A stretch of DNA of 64,000 nucleotides from Tretioscincus oriximinensis (GCA_022410635.1 JAJVDF010000656.1:203630-267629), one strand, 5' to 3'; shown: positions 45,047-56,620, numbered from the stretch's first letter. A program made the numbers and translations. The notes: a model not told the origin generated them from the sequence alone.

Positions 45047-46410
45047 AGAATAGAATAGAATAGAATAGAATAGAATTCTTTATTGGCCAAGTGTGATTGG
45101 ACACACAAGGAATTTGTCTTTGGTGCATATGCTCTCAGTATACATATATGCTTTTTGCTGGTTCATTTGTTGAGAACTGATTCTTTAGCTTTTTCAGAGT
45201 AGTTTCTTTTTGCTGCTCTGATCTCCCTTGTTAGTACATTTCTGGCCTGATTGTACAGCATTCTATCACCTTTTCTGTAGGCTTCCTCTTTGGAATGACG
45301 TANCTGCTTGAGTTTAGCTGTGAACCAAGGTTTATTGTTACTGTATATTCGCAAGTTCCTGGTTGGTACACATAGGTCTTCACAGAAGCTGACATATGAT
45401 GTTACAGTATCTATGAGTTCATCCAGGTCTGCAGAGGTGTCTTTAAAAATATTCCAGTCTGTGCAATCAAAGCAAGCCTGTAGCTTTAACTTTGCCTCCT
45501 CAGTCCAAGTCCTCACTGGTTTGATTGTTGGTTTTGTGGCTTTAAATCTTTGTTTGTAAGCAGGTACAAGGTGAATCATGCAATGATCAGAGTGGCCCAC
45601 AGCTGCTCGTGGTAAGGACCGATAAGCATCTTTTAGTGTCTTGTAGCAGTGGTCTAAAATATTCTTGCCTCTGGTGTGACAATTGACATGCTGGAAATAT
45701 TTTGGTAGCTCTTCCTTTAAGTTTGCCTTGTTTAAATCTCCCAAAATAATTGCCAATGAATCAGGATATTTTGCTTCAGCCTCCATAATCTGATCAGCTA
45801 GAGTTCTTAATGCCTTTTTTACAGATGTTTGTGGATGAATGTTAACCAAAAATATTAGGAATGAATTGATCTCTCAAGGAGAGTTGATCTCTCAAGGAGA
45901 ATAGAATGGTTTGCAGTTAATAAGTAAGGACTCCAGGTTTTCATCACAGAATTTTTGAATTATTGTTATGAGACCAGCTTTTGTTGATATATATACATAA
46001 GCCTCCTCCCTTTTTCTTCCCTGATAATTCTGCAATCCTGTCTGAACGAAATATCTGAAACCCTGGTATGTGCATGCTATTATCATCAATTTCCTCGTTT
46101 AGCCAGGTTTCAGTAAAGCATAGGGCATTGTGAAAATCAAAATTGCATCTGTTTAAAAGAAGTATTTCATCCATCTTATTGGCAAGTGAACGTAATTGGT
46201 AAGAAAGATTGAAGGGAGCGGGTTTTTTTTTAACTCCCTTACTCCTTAGTCTATTTAAAATTCCCGCCCTTTTACCTCTTCGTTTTTGCCGTCTGTGTTT
46301 GTTTTTGGTAGTCCATTGTTGCCCGGAAGTGGCTGTCTCCTGTGCTAAAAGTTCTTCCGTGTTTTTAAAGATAATAGGGGAGAGGTTACAGAGAGCTGCT
46401 CCTTAAGTAA
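45047..46410 (-). mobile_element. L2/Rex-Babar-like LINE lacking its reverse transcriptase
   Basis: The 3' end is an AATAG (TTCTA) microsatellite at 45048-45076, followed by a conserved 3' UTR (minus: TTGTGTGTCCAATCACACTTGG). Minus-strand coding runs from about 46380 (KRRGKRAG) through the endonuclease to a linker ending near 45170, where it meets the 3' UTR. The RT and C-terminal domain are missing through internal deletion. The clade name is a best guess from the endonuclease sequence. Confidence 0.7.
45163..46380 (-). pseudogene. LINE endonuclease and linker
   Basis: Order on the minus strand: KRRGKRAGILNRLRSKG, then LRSLANKMDEILLLN, CFTETWLNEEID, GFQIFRSDR, GGGLCIYIN, then from 45849 LAIILGDLNKANLK (GDxN endonuclease motif), ILDHCY, VGHSDHCMIHL (SDH catalytic motif), and the linker PWFTAKLKQ. 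A frameshift separates 45944 from 45849. The long frame at 45163-45849 is open apart from one N. Confidence 0.7.
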
Positions 46411-47574
46411 ACATTCCTAACTCTTTTGCTGAATGTTGTGTCAGATCATAAATGGAGATATGAACGCAGTCTATGTAGTCATGTACGTCTAGATGAAGAG
46501 TTTTGTTCTATATAATGGTGAATGGTATGTATTAACATAAAATCCTGCCATAGTTGCTTTGCTTCAGTGTTTTTGACTAAAATCAAACCCAAACATTAAT
46601 GGTGCAGATTGTAAAATGACCCAGGATAATAATTAATTGAATAGGTTCACAGATATATGGGGGCATACCAAGCCCTACAAAATACACCATACTCCATTGT
46701 TTAATATTTTGAAAATGAACTTTTTGTCTCCAAATATGAAATCAGCATTTTTTTAAAAGCAATAAAGGCAAAATAACATCATAAAACATAATATTGAGAC
46801 CCAAGAAAGTAGATTCATTCAATCAGCTAAAACAGTAATCCCAGAAAGCTCAGCCAATAAATGTATTGATCTGGCACCCTAAATTAATACAATTCCAGTT
46901 CTACCTCTTTTAAGAGCTTTTCTGAAGCTCTGATGGCACTTAAATCAACCACAGTAACAGATTTACACACGTACATTTGTTTTATGAATAATTTAAGTAA
47001 GCTTTGCTTGGTACAAGTCTAACAGCACTATGAAAAATGTCTAGGAGTAGGTCTTCACTTTCAGAGCGAGGCAGCTTTGTTGTGGCTGGATGGAGGAATG
47101 AAGATCCGATAAATAAACAAATCTGCATTTCTCTTTTGGAGCATGGAGTTTCTTTCGGTACTTGCTAGGTCTGTATTAGTAATTCTGGATCAATGTAAGC
47201 TACCACCATTCCCTTAATATATATATGCTTTGGAATACCATTTGGAATACCACTAGTCCTGTACACATGATATGGACTATACAGCTCCATATTCCAGATT
47301 ACCAGTTAAGTGCAGAAATGGCCTGAAATTCAAACTATTTGACTTTAAGGGTTGCAAGGTCTTAAGATTCATGCAAAGCAAAGGGCAAAAGAATAATCAC
47401 ATTTATTTAACCATGCTATTTGTGTAACAACTAACATGACTAATACATTGGTTTATCCACATTATTACTTCTACCTGTTTTTGGTATAGCCCAAAAATAG
47501 TTCCTTGAACAGGAGATAAAACACATTATTACAAATTGAATTTCTCAAAACAACCATTGTTTGAAATAGCTAGT
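46411..47574. other. No recognised gene
   Basis: AT-rich sequence with no supported features. Confidence 0.4.
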
Positions 47575-47579
47575 CAGAG

Positions 47580-47938
47580 GCTGCATCCACACGAGGGACT
47601 AAAAGTTGGATTTACCGCCTGTTTCGGGCTTTAAGGTGGGTGAGAGGAAGGAAGGAATGTCTGAGACAAAGCTTCCCTCCAGTCAGGTGTCTCCTGCCTC
47701 TTGAAGGGCAGGGTGCCAATTGGCGGAGAGCACTTCTCCCTCTGCTCACACAGCCTCAGCTTTGAAGGGCAGACACACAGAAAAAGCAGGTTTTATGTAG
47801 CCTCCACCATTAAAAGAGCTAGAAATAGCAACAAGGCTGGTTTGTAGGGACTGCGTTGCTGACAAACCACCATTCAGTCAGCAGGAGCTGCCAGGACTGC
47901 GCTCCCATGCAGACACAAATCCTATGTATGGATGGAGC
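47580..47938. mobile_element. MITE, 359 bp, with CAGAG on both sides
   Basis: The ends GCTGCATCCACACG and, on the complement, GCTCCATCCATACAT form an inverted repeat. CAGAG flanks at 47575-47579 and 47939-47943 look like a 5-bp target duplication. The end motif GGCTGCATNCACAC resembles that of family R1. The body has no frame. Confidence 0.6.
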
Positions 47939-48086
47939 CAGAGTTTATGCACAACTGCCAAATTCTGGGTAGAGTATGTGTTTGTAGCACGGGTAGCTGT
48001 ATTATTGTTTCTTTGCCTGGAGCTGCAAAGTGTCTTTGACTGGCCCTAAAAAAATGTCCAGTCCAGGACATCAAAGTAGGTCAAAT

Positions 48087-48190
48087 GAGTAATGCATGGA
48101 GTAATGAATGCTTTAGGTTAAGTTGGGAGTAATATGTAACATTACTCCCAAATTAACCTGAAGCATTCTTCACTGCATGCATTATTGCTC
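48087..48190. repeat. Near-perfect hairpin, 47-50-bp arms
   Basis: GAGTAATGCATGGAGTAATG through TTGGGAGTAAT (48087-48133) pairs with ATTACTCCCAAATTAACCTG through GCATTATTGCTC (48141-48190). The loop is only about 7 bp. It may be a small MITE or could be transcribed as a hairpin RNA. Confidence 0.75.
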
Positions 48191-50100
48191 TGATTTTATG
48201 CACAAACACAAGAGAGGCAATTAGTGCCACAACAAACAAATATTTGTCTTGTAAAGTGGGGAGATCAGTTAAATTGAGTGAATTTGCAGATGGTCACACG
48301 TTTTCCTTTGAATGAACTACTAATCAGTATTTCTATCCACCTTTCTTTCATAATTTTACAAAAAGCACTTTTGCATGCAGTAGCAACCATACCTAACTTA
48401 TCTGTTTCTTTATCAGTAACAACTTCTGAAGCCATAGTATAACCAGTATTCTAATTTTCCCCATTATAAGTCTCTTTCAAATACTGGATGATTCCATAGG
48501 TGATAATAGAATACAAATATTTAGTTCATCTTGATTACTGCAACCTTCTATGTGTCTTCATCTTACCATATGCATGTGTCTCCCCGATACACCTGCCCAG
48601 TTGTAACTGTAAAATCAATCCTGTTTCCTTTCAGAAAGGCTTTTTTATTTCTCATACCTGAAGAGTTCAATATTCCTTTCTATTTATTCCCCCCCCCCAC
48701 TTTCCTAAAAGTCCTTTCTACTCTCTTCTTTGAAGTTCACTGGAATTAATCATCACATTGTTTAATGTTATTCTGGTCACCTTTTTCTGTGACTCCGAGA
48801 AAGAGGTTATACTCCCAATCTCTCCTCCCAATTTTTAAATTAAGAAGCAATATGTCTCCTAGCTATTTCCCACAGTAATACCTAAGATTCCTTGTTTTAG
48901 GAAAAAAGTCTTGGAATGGCATACGTACAGCAGGCTTCCTGGCCTCTTTGTATAAATGATCTCAGTTTCAGACTACACAGCGAATACTTCAGGCCTACTA
49001 ATCCAATTGATGCGAAAGCCATGGGTTAGATCAGTGTAGCTTCAGTCAGTCAAGCGTTGTTAATCTGGGACCATTGTGAGGGCACATCCAAAATTCGTTC
49101 CTAGGCCTGATTTGCATTGGCATTATTCTATTCCAGTAAGTGGTTTAAAGGGCCTGCTGTCCACATGTCATCCCAAGTTAGCACCATTCCTGAATTAGAA
49201 AATTATCTTTCTGGTCATCAGAGGCATGAGATGCAATTTCAAAGCTTTCCCAAATTTGAGTCATTGCCATATGATGTGGTTTGATGCATCAGGACCTTTT
49301 GCACTGACAATGCTGATCCAAACCTATCTATTCTACGTGCCAAAGCTTTGGGGCTTGTCTGAGTCTTGAGTCTGCATTCCGCATCTCTAATGGTTTTGAA
49401 AGTTGAATTTCATACTCCTGCACTGAGTTGAAACACAAGCTAACCTTTTATACAATTGCAACATAGATGCCCATATCAACTTTGATGGCCTGTTGGTAAA
49501 CCTAATTAAATTGATAAGTCAGATAAATAACTTTTTTGCCTTGGGGAGAATCATGACTCCACACTCAAAACTTAAGCATCTACATTTATTTCTGACAGAT
49601 GTAGAATCTTAACATGGGTTACCTGTATCAAGTACAGAGGAACTCTGAATACCCTTCTCTGCACCAATGAAGGAAAAGTTGACCTGGGCCTTTACAAAAG
49701 GTTAGCAAGTGGTGAAGTGTGAAAACTGGTTCTCCAAATTTAACTTTCCTTACAAATATTCCGATTCCACAGTTTCCATCAGTGGTGCATGAGGGTGAGG
49801 GTGATTTCTGAAATGCTTTTTCCACACATAATGATAATGATGATTAATAATAGCTAAATTCTGAAAGCGTTTCTTGTTTGAAAGAAACAATCCCCTTGGG
49901 GAGGGAGTCTTGTAACATAAAGTTATCATGACCCTTTCCTATGAGTTTGGGGCATGCACATTCATAAGTCACTGTTACTATTTTTGCATTTATCTCAACT
50001 TTTTCAGACCAAGCTACACAAACCAGAATACAAAATCGGTCTCACCACGAATTGGCTTGTTGACAGGTCATGCAAACGTCATCCATACTATTGAGGCTCA
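48191..50100. other. No recognised gene
   Basis: 49095-49165 (TTATTCTATTCCAG, CCTGCTGTCCACATG) weakly resembles the MITE at 50101-50281. Nothing else is supported. Confidence 0.35.
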
Positions 50101-50281
50101 GGTCCTTTCTGTACATGGCATTATTCTAGAGTACGTTCCAGAATAGGAACCTGCTCTCCACATGCTAGTACAGATTACAGTACAGATTACAGAAGCCCCC
50201 ATCCAAGTGCCTCCCATGCACAGTGGTGGCATATCCCTATTCTGGAACATAATCCAAAATAAACACCTGTGCAGAAAGGGC
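50101..50281. mobile_element. MITE with 46-bp imperfect inverted ends
   Basis: GGTCCTTTCTGTACATG through GTTCCAGAATAGG (50101-50147) is complementary to CCTATTCTGGAAC through CAGAAAGGGC (50236-50281). There is a short direct duplication CAGATTACAGTA inside. I could not define a target duplication. Confidence 0.65.
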
Positions 50282-50299
50282 TACAGATTCCAAAGGTGT

Positions 50300-50580
50300 T
50301 TCCAAAGATGTGTGGATGCATGAGAAGGCATTCTTGGTGACAGCCTCCACATTGTGGAATGGCTTTCCTTCTGATATGTATCAGGCACTCACACTGTATG
50401 TGTTTGGGCATCTGGTAAAGCACACCAGATCACCATGGTCTTTGGCTCTTCTTTCCCATGTAGGCACTCATCATTTTTCACTCATTCTATTTTATAAATA
50501 TTTTACTATGACCAAAGCTGAGATCCTTGGGTATAGGGCAGGTTATAGATATAAATAAACACACAAATACATAAATAATG
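50300..50580 (+). repeat. L2-like LINE C-terminal end and 3' tail
   Basis: The frame reads EKAFLVTASTLWNGFP, the 'AFSV..LWN.LP' coding end of such LINEs. It is followed by GAGATCCTTGGGTATAGGGC and an AATAAACAC..ATAAATA tail. Confidence 0.6.
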
Positions 50581-50654
50581 TCTATATTATTGAAATAAAA
50601 TATATACTCAAAAGATGAATTTATTTTTTCCAAAAATATACACTATTAATTTTA

Positions 50655-50800
50655 ATGGTTCCTTTATTTATTTATATTTATACCCCGCTCCATACCCGAA
50701 GGTCTCAGGGCAGCAAACAGTAAAATATCAACACAAAATCAATAAATTAAAAACAGTATAAAAACAATATCTAAAAGTGGGGACAAAAATGAACATTCTC
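50655..50800 (-). repeat. L2-like LINE/SINE 3' end, reversed
   Basis: TTTATTTATTTATATTTATACC then CCCGAAGGTCTCAGGGCAGC is the complement of the common 3' signature. It faces the preceding plus-strand copy tail to tail. Confidence 0.55.
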
Positions 50801-50939
50801 TTCAGTTAAAGGCCAGGTGAAAGAGGTTTATGGCAGTTTGTTATAAAAGTTTGGCAATAGACCTGAGGTTGACCTTTGAATAACTTCTTACCATTCCGCT
50901 GTTAAATGTATCTATATATAAATACATATTTTGTCTTTT

Positions 50940-51350
50940 TCAGAGAAATAGCCGTGTTAGTCTAGCAGAAAGTCCAGCAAAGGAGCTAGCAGCACTTTGA
51001 GACTAACTTGAGAAAAGTGGTTGGCATAAGCTTTCGTAGACAGGTCTACTTCTTCAGATGCTGAGGGACTAATGTCAGGGTCTGGTATTTATAGGAAAAT
51101 GTGTATGGGAGAAGACAAAGCATATGCAACTGTAGTGAGGTGTTGAATTGTAGGTTAAAAAAACAGGTGAATAGCAGGAACTAATCTTCTTGTGTGAAAA
51201 AGTCCCTGGGGCAACAAGGGGCAATGTCTAGTAGAGAAACAATCAAGTACTTAACAGGTTTCATAAAAATGTATAGTTGGCCAGGAAACTATTGTCTCTG
51301 TTAAGTCCTTTATTAAGTCTGTTAAGTCTGAGGGAGAAGTTCCAAATTAC
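50940..51350 (-). repeat. Repeat H, copy C (longest)
   Basis: It contains the whole core (AAGCTTTCGTAGACAGG, TCTACTTCTTCAGATGCTGAG). It extends beyond GTCCAGCAAAGG on the left (GCCGTGTTAGTCTAGCAGAAA) and by 280 bp on the right (AGGGTCTGGTATTTATAGG, AATCAAGTACTTAACAGG). No frame is visible. It is the best template for a consensus of this family. Confidence 0.7.
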
Positions 51351-53169
51351 TAGGATTCTCCCTCCCCACTGTCCCACCCCTTTGACACATGATGGTCATC
51401 CCTTCCTTTTTTTGCTCATGTGATTACTTCCATGATGCCATCTTATTGAAGGGCATAGCCAGAAGTCATGTGACCAGAAATGGGTGGGGCTAGGCAAGCA
51501 AATGCCACCCCATAAGAGATTCTGACTCATATTCATTTTCCATAATTGTCCTCAGTAATTTAGAGTAATGAACCAAATTAATTTGGATTCACTAATCCAT
51601 ATTACAGTGTATTCATGCATAAAGGGATAGAATTTGCCTATATTCATGGACAACAATTAAAGAACAACTATAGAACAGTAGCTCTACTTACGAAAGAAAA
51701 GAGCTGTCAAAAAGATGGTCATTAAAAATATCTAAGAACAACTCACTGGAAACAATTTTTATGATCTAAGATGTACCCTCGTAAGAGAACACTGAGTGCT
51801 TGGCACTGAGAAATGGGAGATAGGAGAAAAGCCAGCAGGACAAAATAAAAAATTGAATAATTCAATATCAAGGTCCCAGTTTAGAAAGATACTTCCAAGG
51901 TCATATCGTGCCCATATATCTGCTGATCGTGTTATTCTCTTCCCTTTACTTTTTCTTTTTTATAAAACTTCCCTCTGTACCCAGTGCAATGTCAGATACA
52001 GTTTTTAAATCTATGTAAGTATTCAGTTTCAGCTTTTTTTTTTACCTTAGGCAAATAACTTGGCAGCTGGTTCAGGTTAGGATTTCTGTATAAATGGTGC
52101 AAACCATAATTCTCTAAGAAAAAACACAGAGTACAGAAATGTCAAATAAGTACCATCATTGTTTCCACATGGTAATTTTTACAGAAACAGTGGCAGGCTG
52201 CTACAGGCATCAGGCATTGCTGCGAGCAAAAACAATAAGAATAAAGAAAAAGAAAACGTGTTAAGAACATCTTCGCTAACATCAGTGATTATCCTTCCGT
52301 TACTTCCATGAGTACTGTATTGTTCTGTGAAAATAAGTTTCCGCCTGATATATACAGAGTTTCTTCACACTTATTATGCAAACCTATACAACAAAGAAGG
52401 CAGGATCCACATTACGGTAATCTAGCAGCTACAAGGATCCTTGCTATGGAGAAAAGCCCAAGAGGACAGCCACATTAGTCTTACTATATATAAACAACAA
52501 GACTATATCCATTGCACTGTTCTAAATAATTTTACATTTTTCCCAGAAAAACAAAACGATTTATTGGGTATGTTCATACAGATGTGTCTAGAGAAGCAGC
52601 AGAAAACACAAAAACTGAAGGAAGCTTATCAATGAAATCTGGCAAAGTTTATTCTTATATTTTTAGTAGTTTGGCCAGTAGGGGCAGAGTTGTCCAGTTC
52701 CTTTTCCAGAAAGCAAACAGCAGTTTATGAGAAATTGGATGAGAATATATTCTTTTATTTTCCTTTCCTTTATTTTCTCTCCCTCTCTCCCTCTCCTTTC
52801 TTCCTTCTCCTTCACTCTCTTTGTTTTCAGAGAGAGTTTCAAGATACTTAACAATATTGTATATATTTATCATTTCGCCTTTGCCAGACTATTTTGAATC
52901 CCATGAATTAATGTTTTATTTTTGTCTCATGAAATCAGTTTGTCTATATCTAAAATCATTTATGGTCACAAATATGCCACTTAAAACACACACGCACACA
53001 CTCTACATGATAAGTTAAAACCCACAATCTAAAAATGATTGTGGCAGGGCCAGATTTGGGGTATATGATGCCAGTGGACTGCAAAAAAATAATAATTCAA
53101 AATATTCATGCTTTATTGTGGAATGTCCAGTTATAATGAAATAAAAAAGTGATGTGTGGATGCAGCATT
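51351..53169. other. No recognised gene
   Basis: 52460-52545 (AGCCACATTAGTCTTACTATA, ACAACAAGACT) may be a very worn H-type fragment. A T/C-rich run lies at 52755-52820. No genes. Confidence 0.35.
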
Positions 53170-53600
53170 ATTTTTGAGTCCCTTCCTAAATACCCCTGTT
53201 GAAATTGCTTTTTCCACTGTTGTTGCATACTTCGTTGAGCTGTCCACCAACACTTCAAAATCCTTTTTCTGCTCTGTCACATAAAGCTTGGTCTCCATCA
53301 GCTGAGAGAAGGAACTGGAGTTTTTGTTTCAGTGTGTATGACTTTGCACTTGTGTAAGCTGAAGTGCATTTGCCACTTTGTTGCCCATTCACCCAATTTC
53401 AAGTGACCTCTTTGAAGCTCTTTACAATCGCTTTCAGTGTTCACTACCATTAATAATTTAGTGCCACAGCAAACCTGGCTATCTACCTCAACCTCCAGAT
53501 AATTTATGAATGTACTAAAAAGCACAGATCTCAGTTGTGAACCCTGGGATCCTCCACTCACTCCTCAAATCTTTCCATCCAGAGAACATAACATTTGAAA
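53170..53600 (-). mobile_element. CR1 reverse-transcriptase fragment
   Basis: The minus strand reads SGGSQGSQLRSVLFSTFINY, then NTESDCKELQRGHLKLGEWA and TKWQMHFSLHKCKVIH, which is the CR1 palm region. The FADD aspartates are gone (the site reads Phe-Ala-Val-Ala in the frame-shifted copy). Confidence 0.75.
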
Positions 53601-54306
53601 CAGGTCCTAAGAATAAAAAAAATCCTGTCTTTAGTGTTATGGCACTCAGACAGTACGTTTATGTAATATTGAAATTATAGAATTATTACTGAATAATTCA
53701 ACAACTGTACATCACTTTAATTTCAAAGTTCTTTATATGCTTATTTAATTGGAATGTATAAAAGATTAAATTAAGTACTCAGCCAGTATTGTATTATTTT
53801 GAAATGCAATTTCATCAACAACATGAAAATGCAAACTGTAATAGTTTATTTTATTTCTTATTTAATCTACAATAGAAGTAGCAAAAATTAAAAGCTATAA
53901 CTTTTATCAGGAACTTTTGTTCTCTTTAGTTCCCATATTGAACAAAAACATCAATAATTAATATTTATAGGAAACTCATTTAAATTTTATTTTGAACTTT
54001 ATTTTAAGAATGCATTTTATTGTTGTTAAGAATTGGCTGAAAAACAGTAAAACACAGCAAACAAAAACACTAAGCTGCTTTCCTAGTTTTATAGACACTA
54101 CCCAAGTATCTAGGACAGCATGACGTAACAGCAAATGATGCAGGCAGATCTTAGTACAGTGGCCTTTTACAAATGTCTGATAATGATTTTGCCAATGCCA
54201 ATTTGTTTCATGTAGTGGCCAATGTTCTTAGACACAGCATCCAGTGCCAATGGCCACAGGGACCACCTCTATAGGTCTGTGTCAGTCAGTATTAAGGCCA
54301 CTGACT
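53601..54306. other. No recognised gene
   Basis: AT-rich sequence with no supported feature. Confidence 0.4.
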
Positions 54307-54677
54307 GGCCACTGAGCACTACCCAAAGGGTTCGGTGATGCACCTCATAGAGTTATATTGACAATTTTTATCCTTATTAATGGCTCCATTTCCCTGTGGT
54401 TACCGCCATGTTAGGGGAACTCCACCCTCTGTTCACCCAACATAGTGCTACCGGTGCTGCCCTCTCTCCCAACAGCCAAGGGGAATTAAGGAGGAGCCAT
54501 CCCGTTGTCTGCTGGGAGAGAGGGCAGCACTAGTAGCACCATGCTGGGGAATGGAGGGTGGAGTTCCCCCAACAGGGTGGTACCCCTGGGGAAATGGAGC
54601 TATTAATGAGGGTAAAAATTGCTAATCTAACTCTACGAGGTGCACCACCGAACCCTCTGAGGAGCACTCAGTGGCCA
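54307..54677. mobile_element. Large fold-back element, about 170-bp arms
   Basis: GGCCACTGAG near 54308 pairs with CTCAGTGGCC ending at 54676. Further pairs are GGTTCGGTG/CACCGAACC, ATTAATGGCTCCATTTCCC against GGGAAATGGAGCTATTAAT, GGAACTCCACCCTC/GAGGGTGGAGTTCC and GTGCTGCCCTCTCTCCC against GGGAGAGAGGGCAGCAC. The centre is near 54490. The ORF at 54558 is within the arm and is not a gene. Confidence 0.8.
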
Positions 54678-55689
54678 CCGCTGGTCTTCATACCAGGTGA
54701 TTTTTTCCAATTGTTTCTCACTGATTCTGTTGTCACCAGGCATGGTGACATCGACAATCCACTATTGCTATTGTTGTCCTGATGAAGTTTGGGAAATTTA
54801 TAGGGACAGTTTTTATTCCATCCAAATTGTTAAAATTAAATATTATTGACTGGCTGATTTCTCCTGGCATCCATGTCTAGCCATAAGCAAAACACTTCAA
54901 CTATTACAAGACTGAAGCCTAGGAACTGGTAAATCTAACCAGTCCAATTATCACCCAGTCAATTTTCTCAGTATTGTAAGCAAATTATATGTTTGCTATT
55001 TATGCAGAATTTCTACATTTATTTGATGCTAATGATATACTTCTTGAAAACCAGGCAGAATTCAAAACATGTCATTCAAGAATGGATCACTATTGGTCTT
55101 ACCCTGTTACACCTCATCAACATAGTCCTCAAAATCTTCTGATGTGTTACATTTACTAAATCAACTTTACACTCAGTTTTAATGCAATTCCCTCTGAAAA
55201 TTATAGTGAACTCAATTGGCAAGTTCAATTGATTCAAGATTTACATGTTAATAGTAGTCTAAAAGAGTGATGCAATGCCCAAGGCCATTTCACCTATCCA
55301 GCAGCAATCAACATAGACAAGACATAGGCATGTTTCTAGCACTGTTTCTATATCTTCTATTATATAAGTTTAATTATACCATCTCTTCACAATTACAGCT
55401 TACAACCTCCCTCTCTTGCCAAGAGATTCATTTCAACTCTGTTATGTTCTGATGATGCTTGCAGAGAGTATTGTATGCTATTGTAATGAAGATATAATGC
55501 TAATATCAACATTAAGATTTTCTACACTTGACATATAAATTAAACATTGTTGGGCAAGTAAGGTTTTATACATTTAAGTGTTGATGTTCAACATTCAGTA
55601 AGGTCTGGTTAACTCATAGAGAAAAATTATCCTGTGGACTTTTGCACCATACCCTGGTTAATTGAGGTATACGTTGATTACTACACAAT
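54678..55689. other. No recognised gene
   Basis: AT-rich sequence with no supported feature. Confidence 0.4.
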
Positions 55690-56130
55690 GGCTGTGATCG
55701 CATTTGGGCTTAACGCGTGCCCGAATGCAAAGCAAGAGCCAACCATTTGCATTGTGTTACCATAAAAACGGTCTCCGAAGTACTCCCACGTCAATCAGAG
55801 CGCACATCACCACTTTCTGCTGTGTAGTCGGAACTGATTTTGCATCGTCGCTGCTCTATTTTGAATTTCGCCTTAAGAGAACTTCGACAACGGGGATGAG
55901 GAATCGGGAGGCAAGGCAAGCAGGGGAAAGGGGCTTGGGAATATGGAGGGAAAGAGGGGATGATTGCATCGGGAGAGAAAGCCAGAGAAGGGGGCGAGGG
56001 AATGGGAAATTTAACACGCGCTCAAAGTGAGGCAAGGATTTGCTTTACCTTACGCCCTCACTTTGCTTTCAAAATGGAGTGGAAAATTCCGTTTTCCACT
56101 CCACATTAAAGCCCAAATGCATCTGCAGGG
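55690..56130. mobile_element. MITE with GATNGCATTTGGGCTT ends
   Basis: GATCGCATTTGGGCTTAA (55697-55714) is the complement of TTAAAGCCCAAATGCATC near the right end (56106-56123) apart from small differences. The body is GC-richer than its surroundings and purine-rich in the middle (GGGAGGCAAGGCAAGCAGGG). The 108-codon frame at 55704 is a by-product. Confidence 0.6.
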
Positions 56131-56228
56131 AATGCCATGGTAGTCATTAAGGGACTGATTCAGGGTGTGATAAATGCTAACAATTGTTTTTCAAGCAGAC
56201 TTATTTTCTATACCAACTCTTAGTGACT

Positions 56229-56620
56229 AAGGCTACATGCACCCGACGACTTAAAAACCGCTACAATGCTATAATCTGGAATATAGTAATTGAGTGTCCA
56301 TGCACACCAAACATGCATATTCATAACATCGCTCATTTATCTCATTGCAGTGCAGTCTAAGATTTTTTTTTTTACTCGCAACAGCCAATAAAAACAGTTG
56401 CTGTATTCTTGATTGTTTTAACAACACAAATCTAATTTGTGCACATGCATAAGGTCGCAAGAGCACGGGGCTTCTCTTGAATGATGCCTGAACATCTGAG
56501 CAATAGTTTATTCCAGGAAAAATGGTGTTTGTTGCAGTTTTGGTACTGAAAAGTGCTGAGCCCGGGTCTTCCTGATTATGCTGCAAACAAGGTAGAAAAA
56601 CGTCGTGTGCACACAGCCTG
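56229..56620. mobile_element. MITE family R1, copy 3
   Basis: The ends AGGCTACATGCACCCGACG and, on the complement, AGGCTGTGTGCACACGACG are inverted repeats of about 19 bp. The body aligns throughout with 15732-16119. Confidence 0.75.

Noticed and set aside
55704..56030. 108-codon frame with a basic C-terminus
   Set aside because: Contained in a MITE with inverted ends; no start context or homology features.
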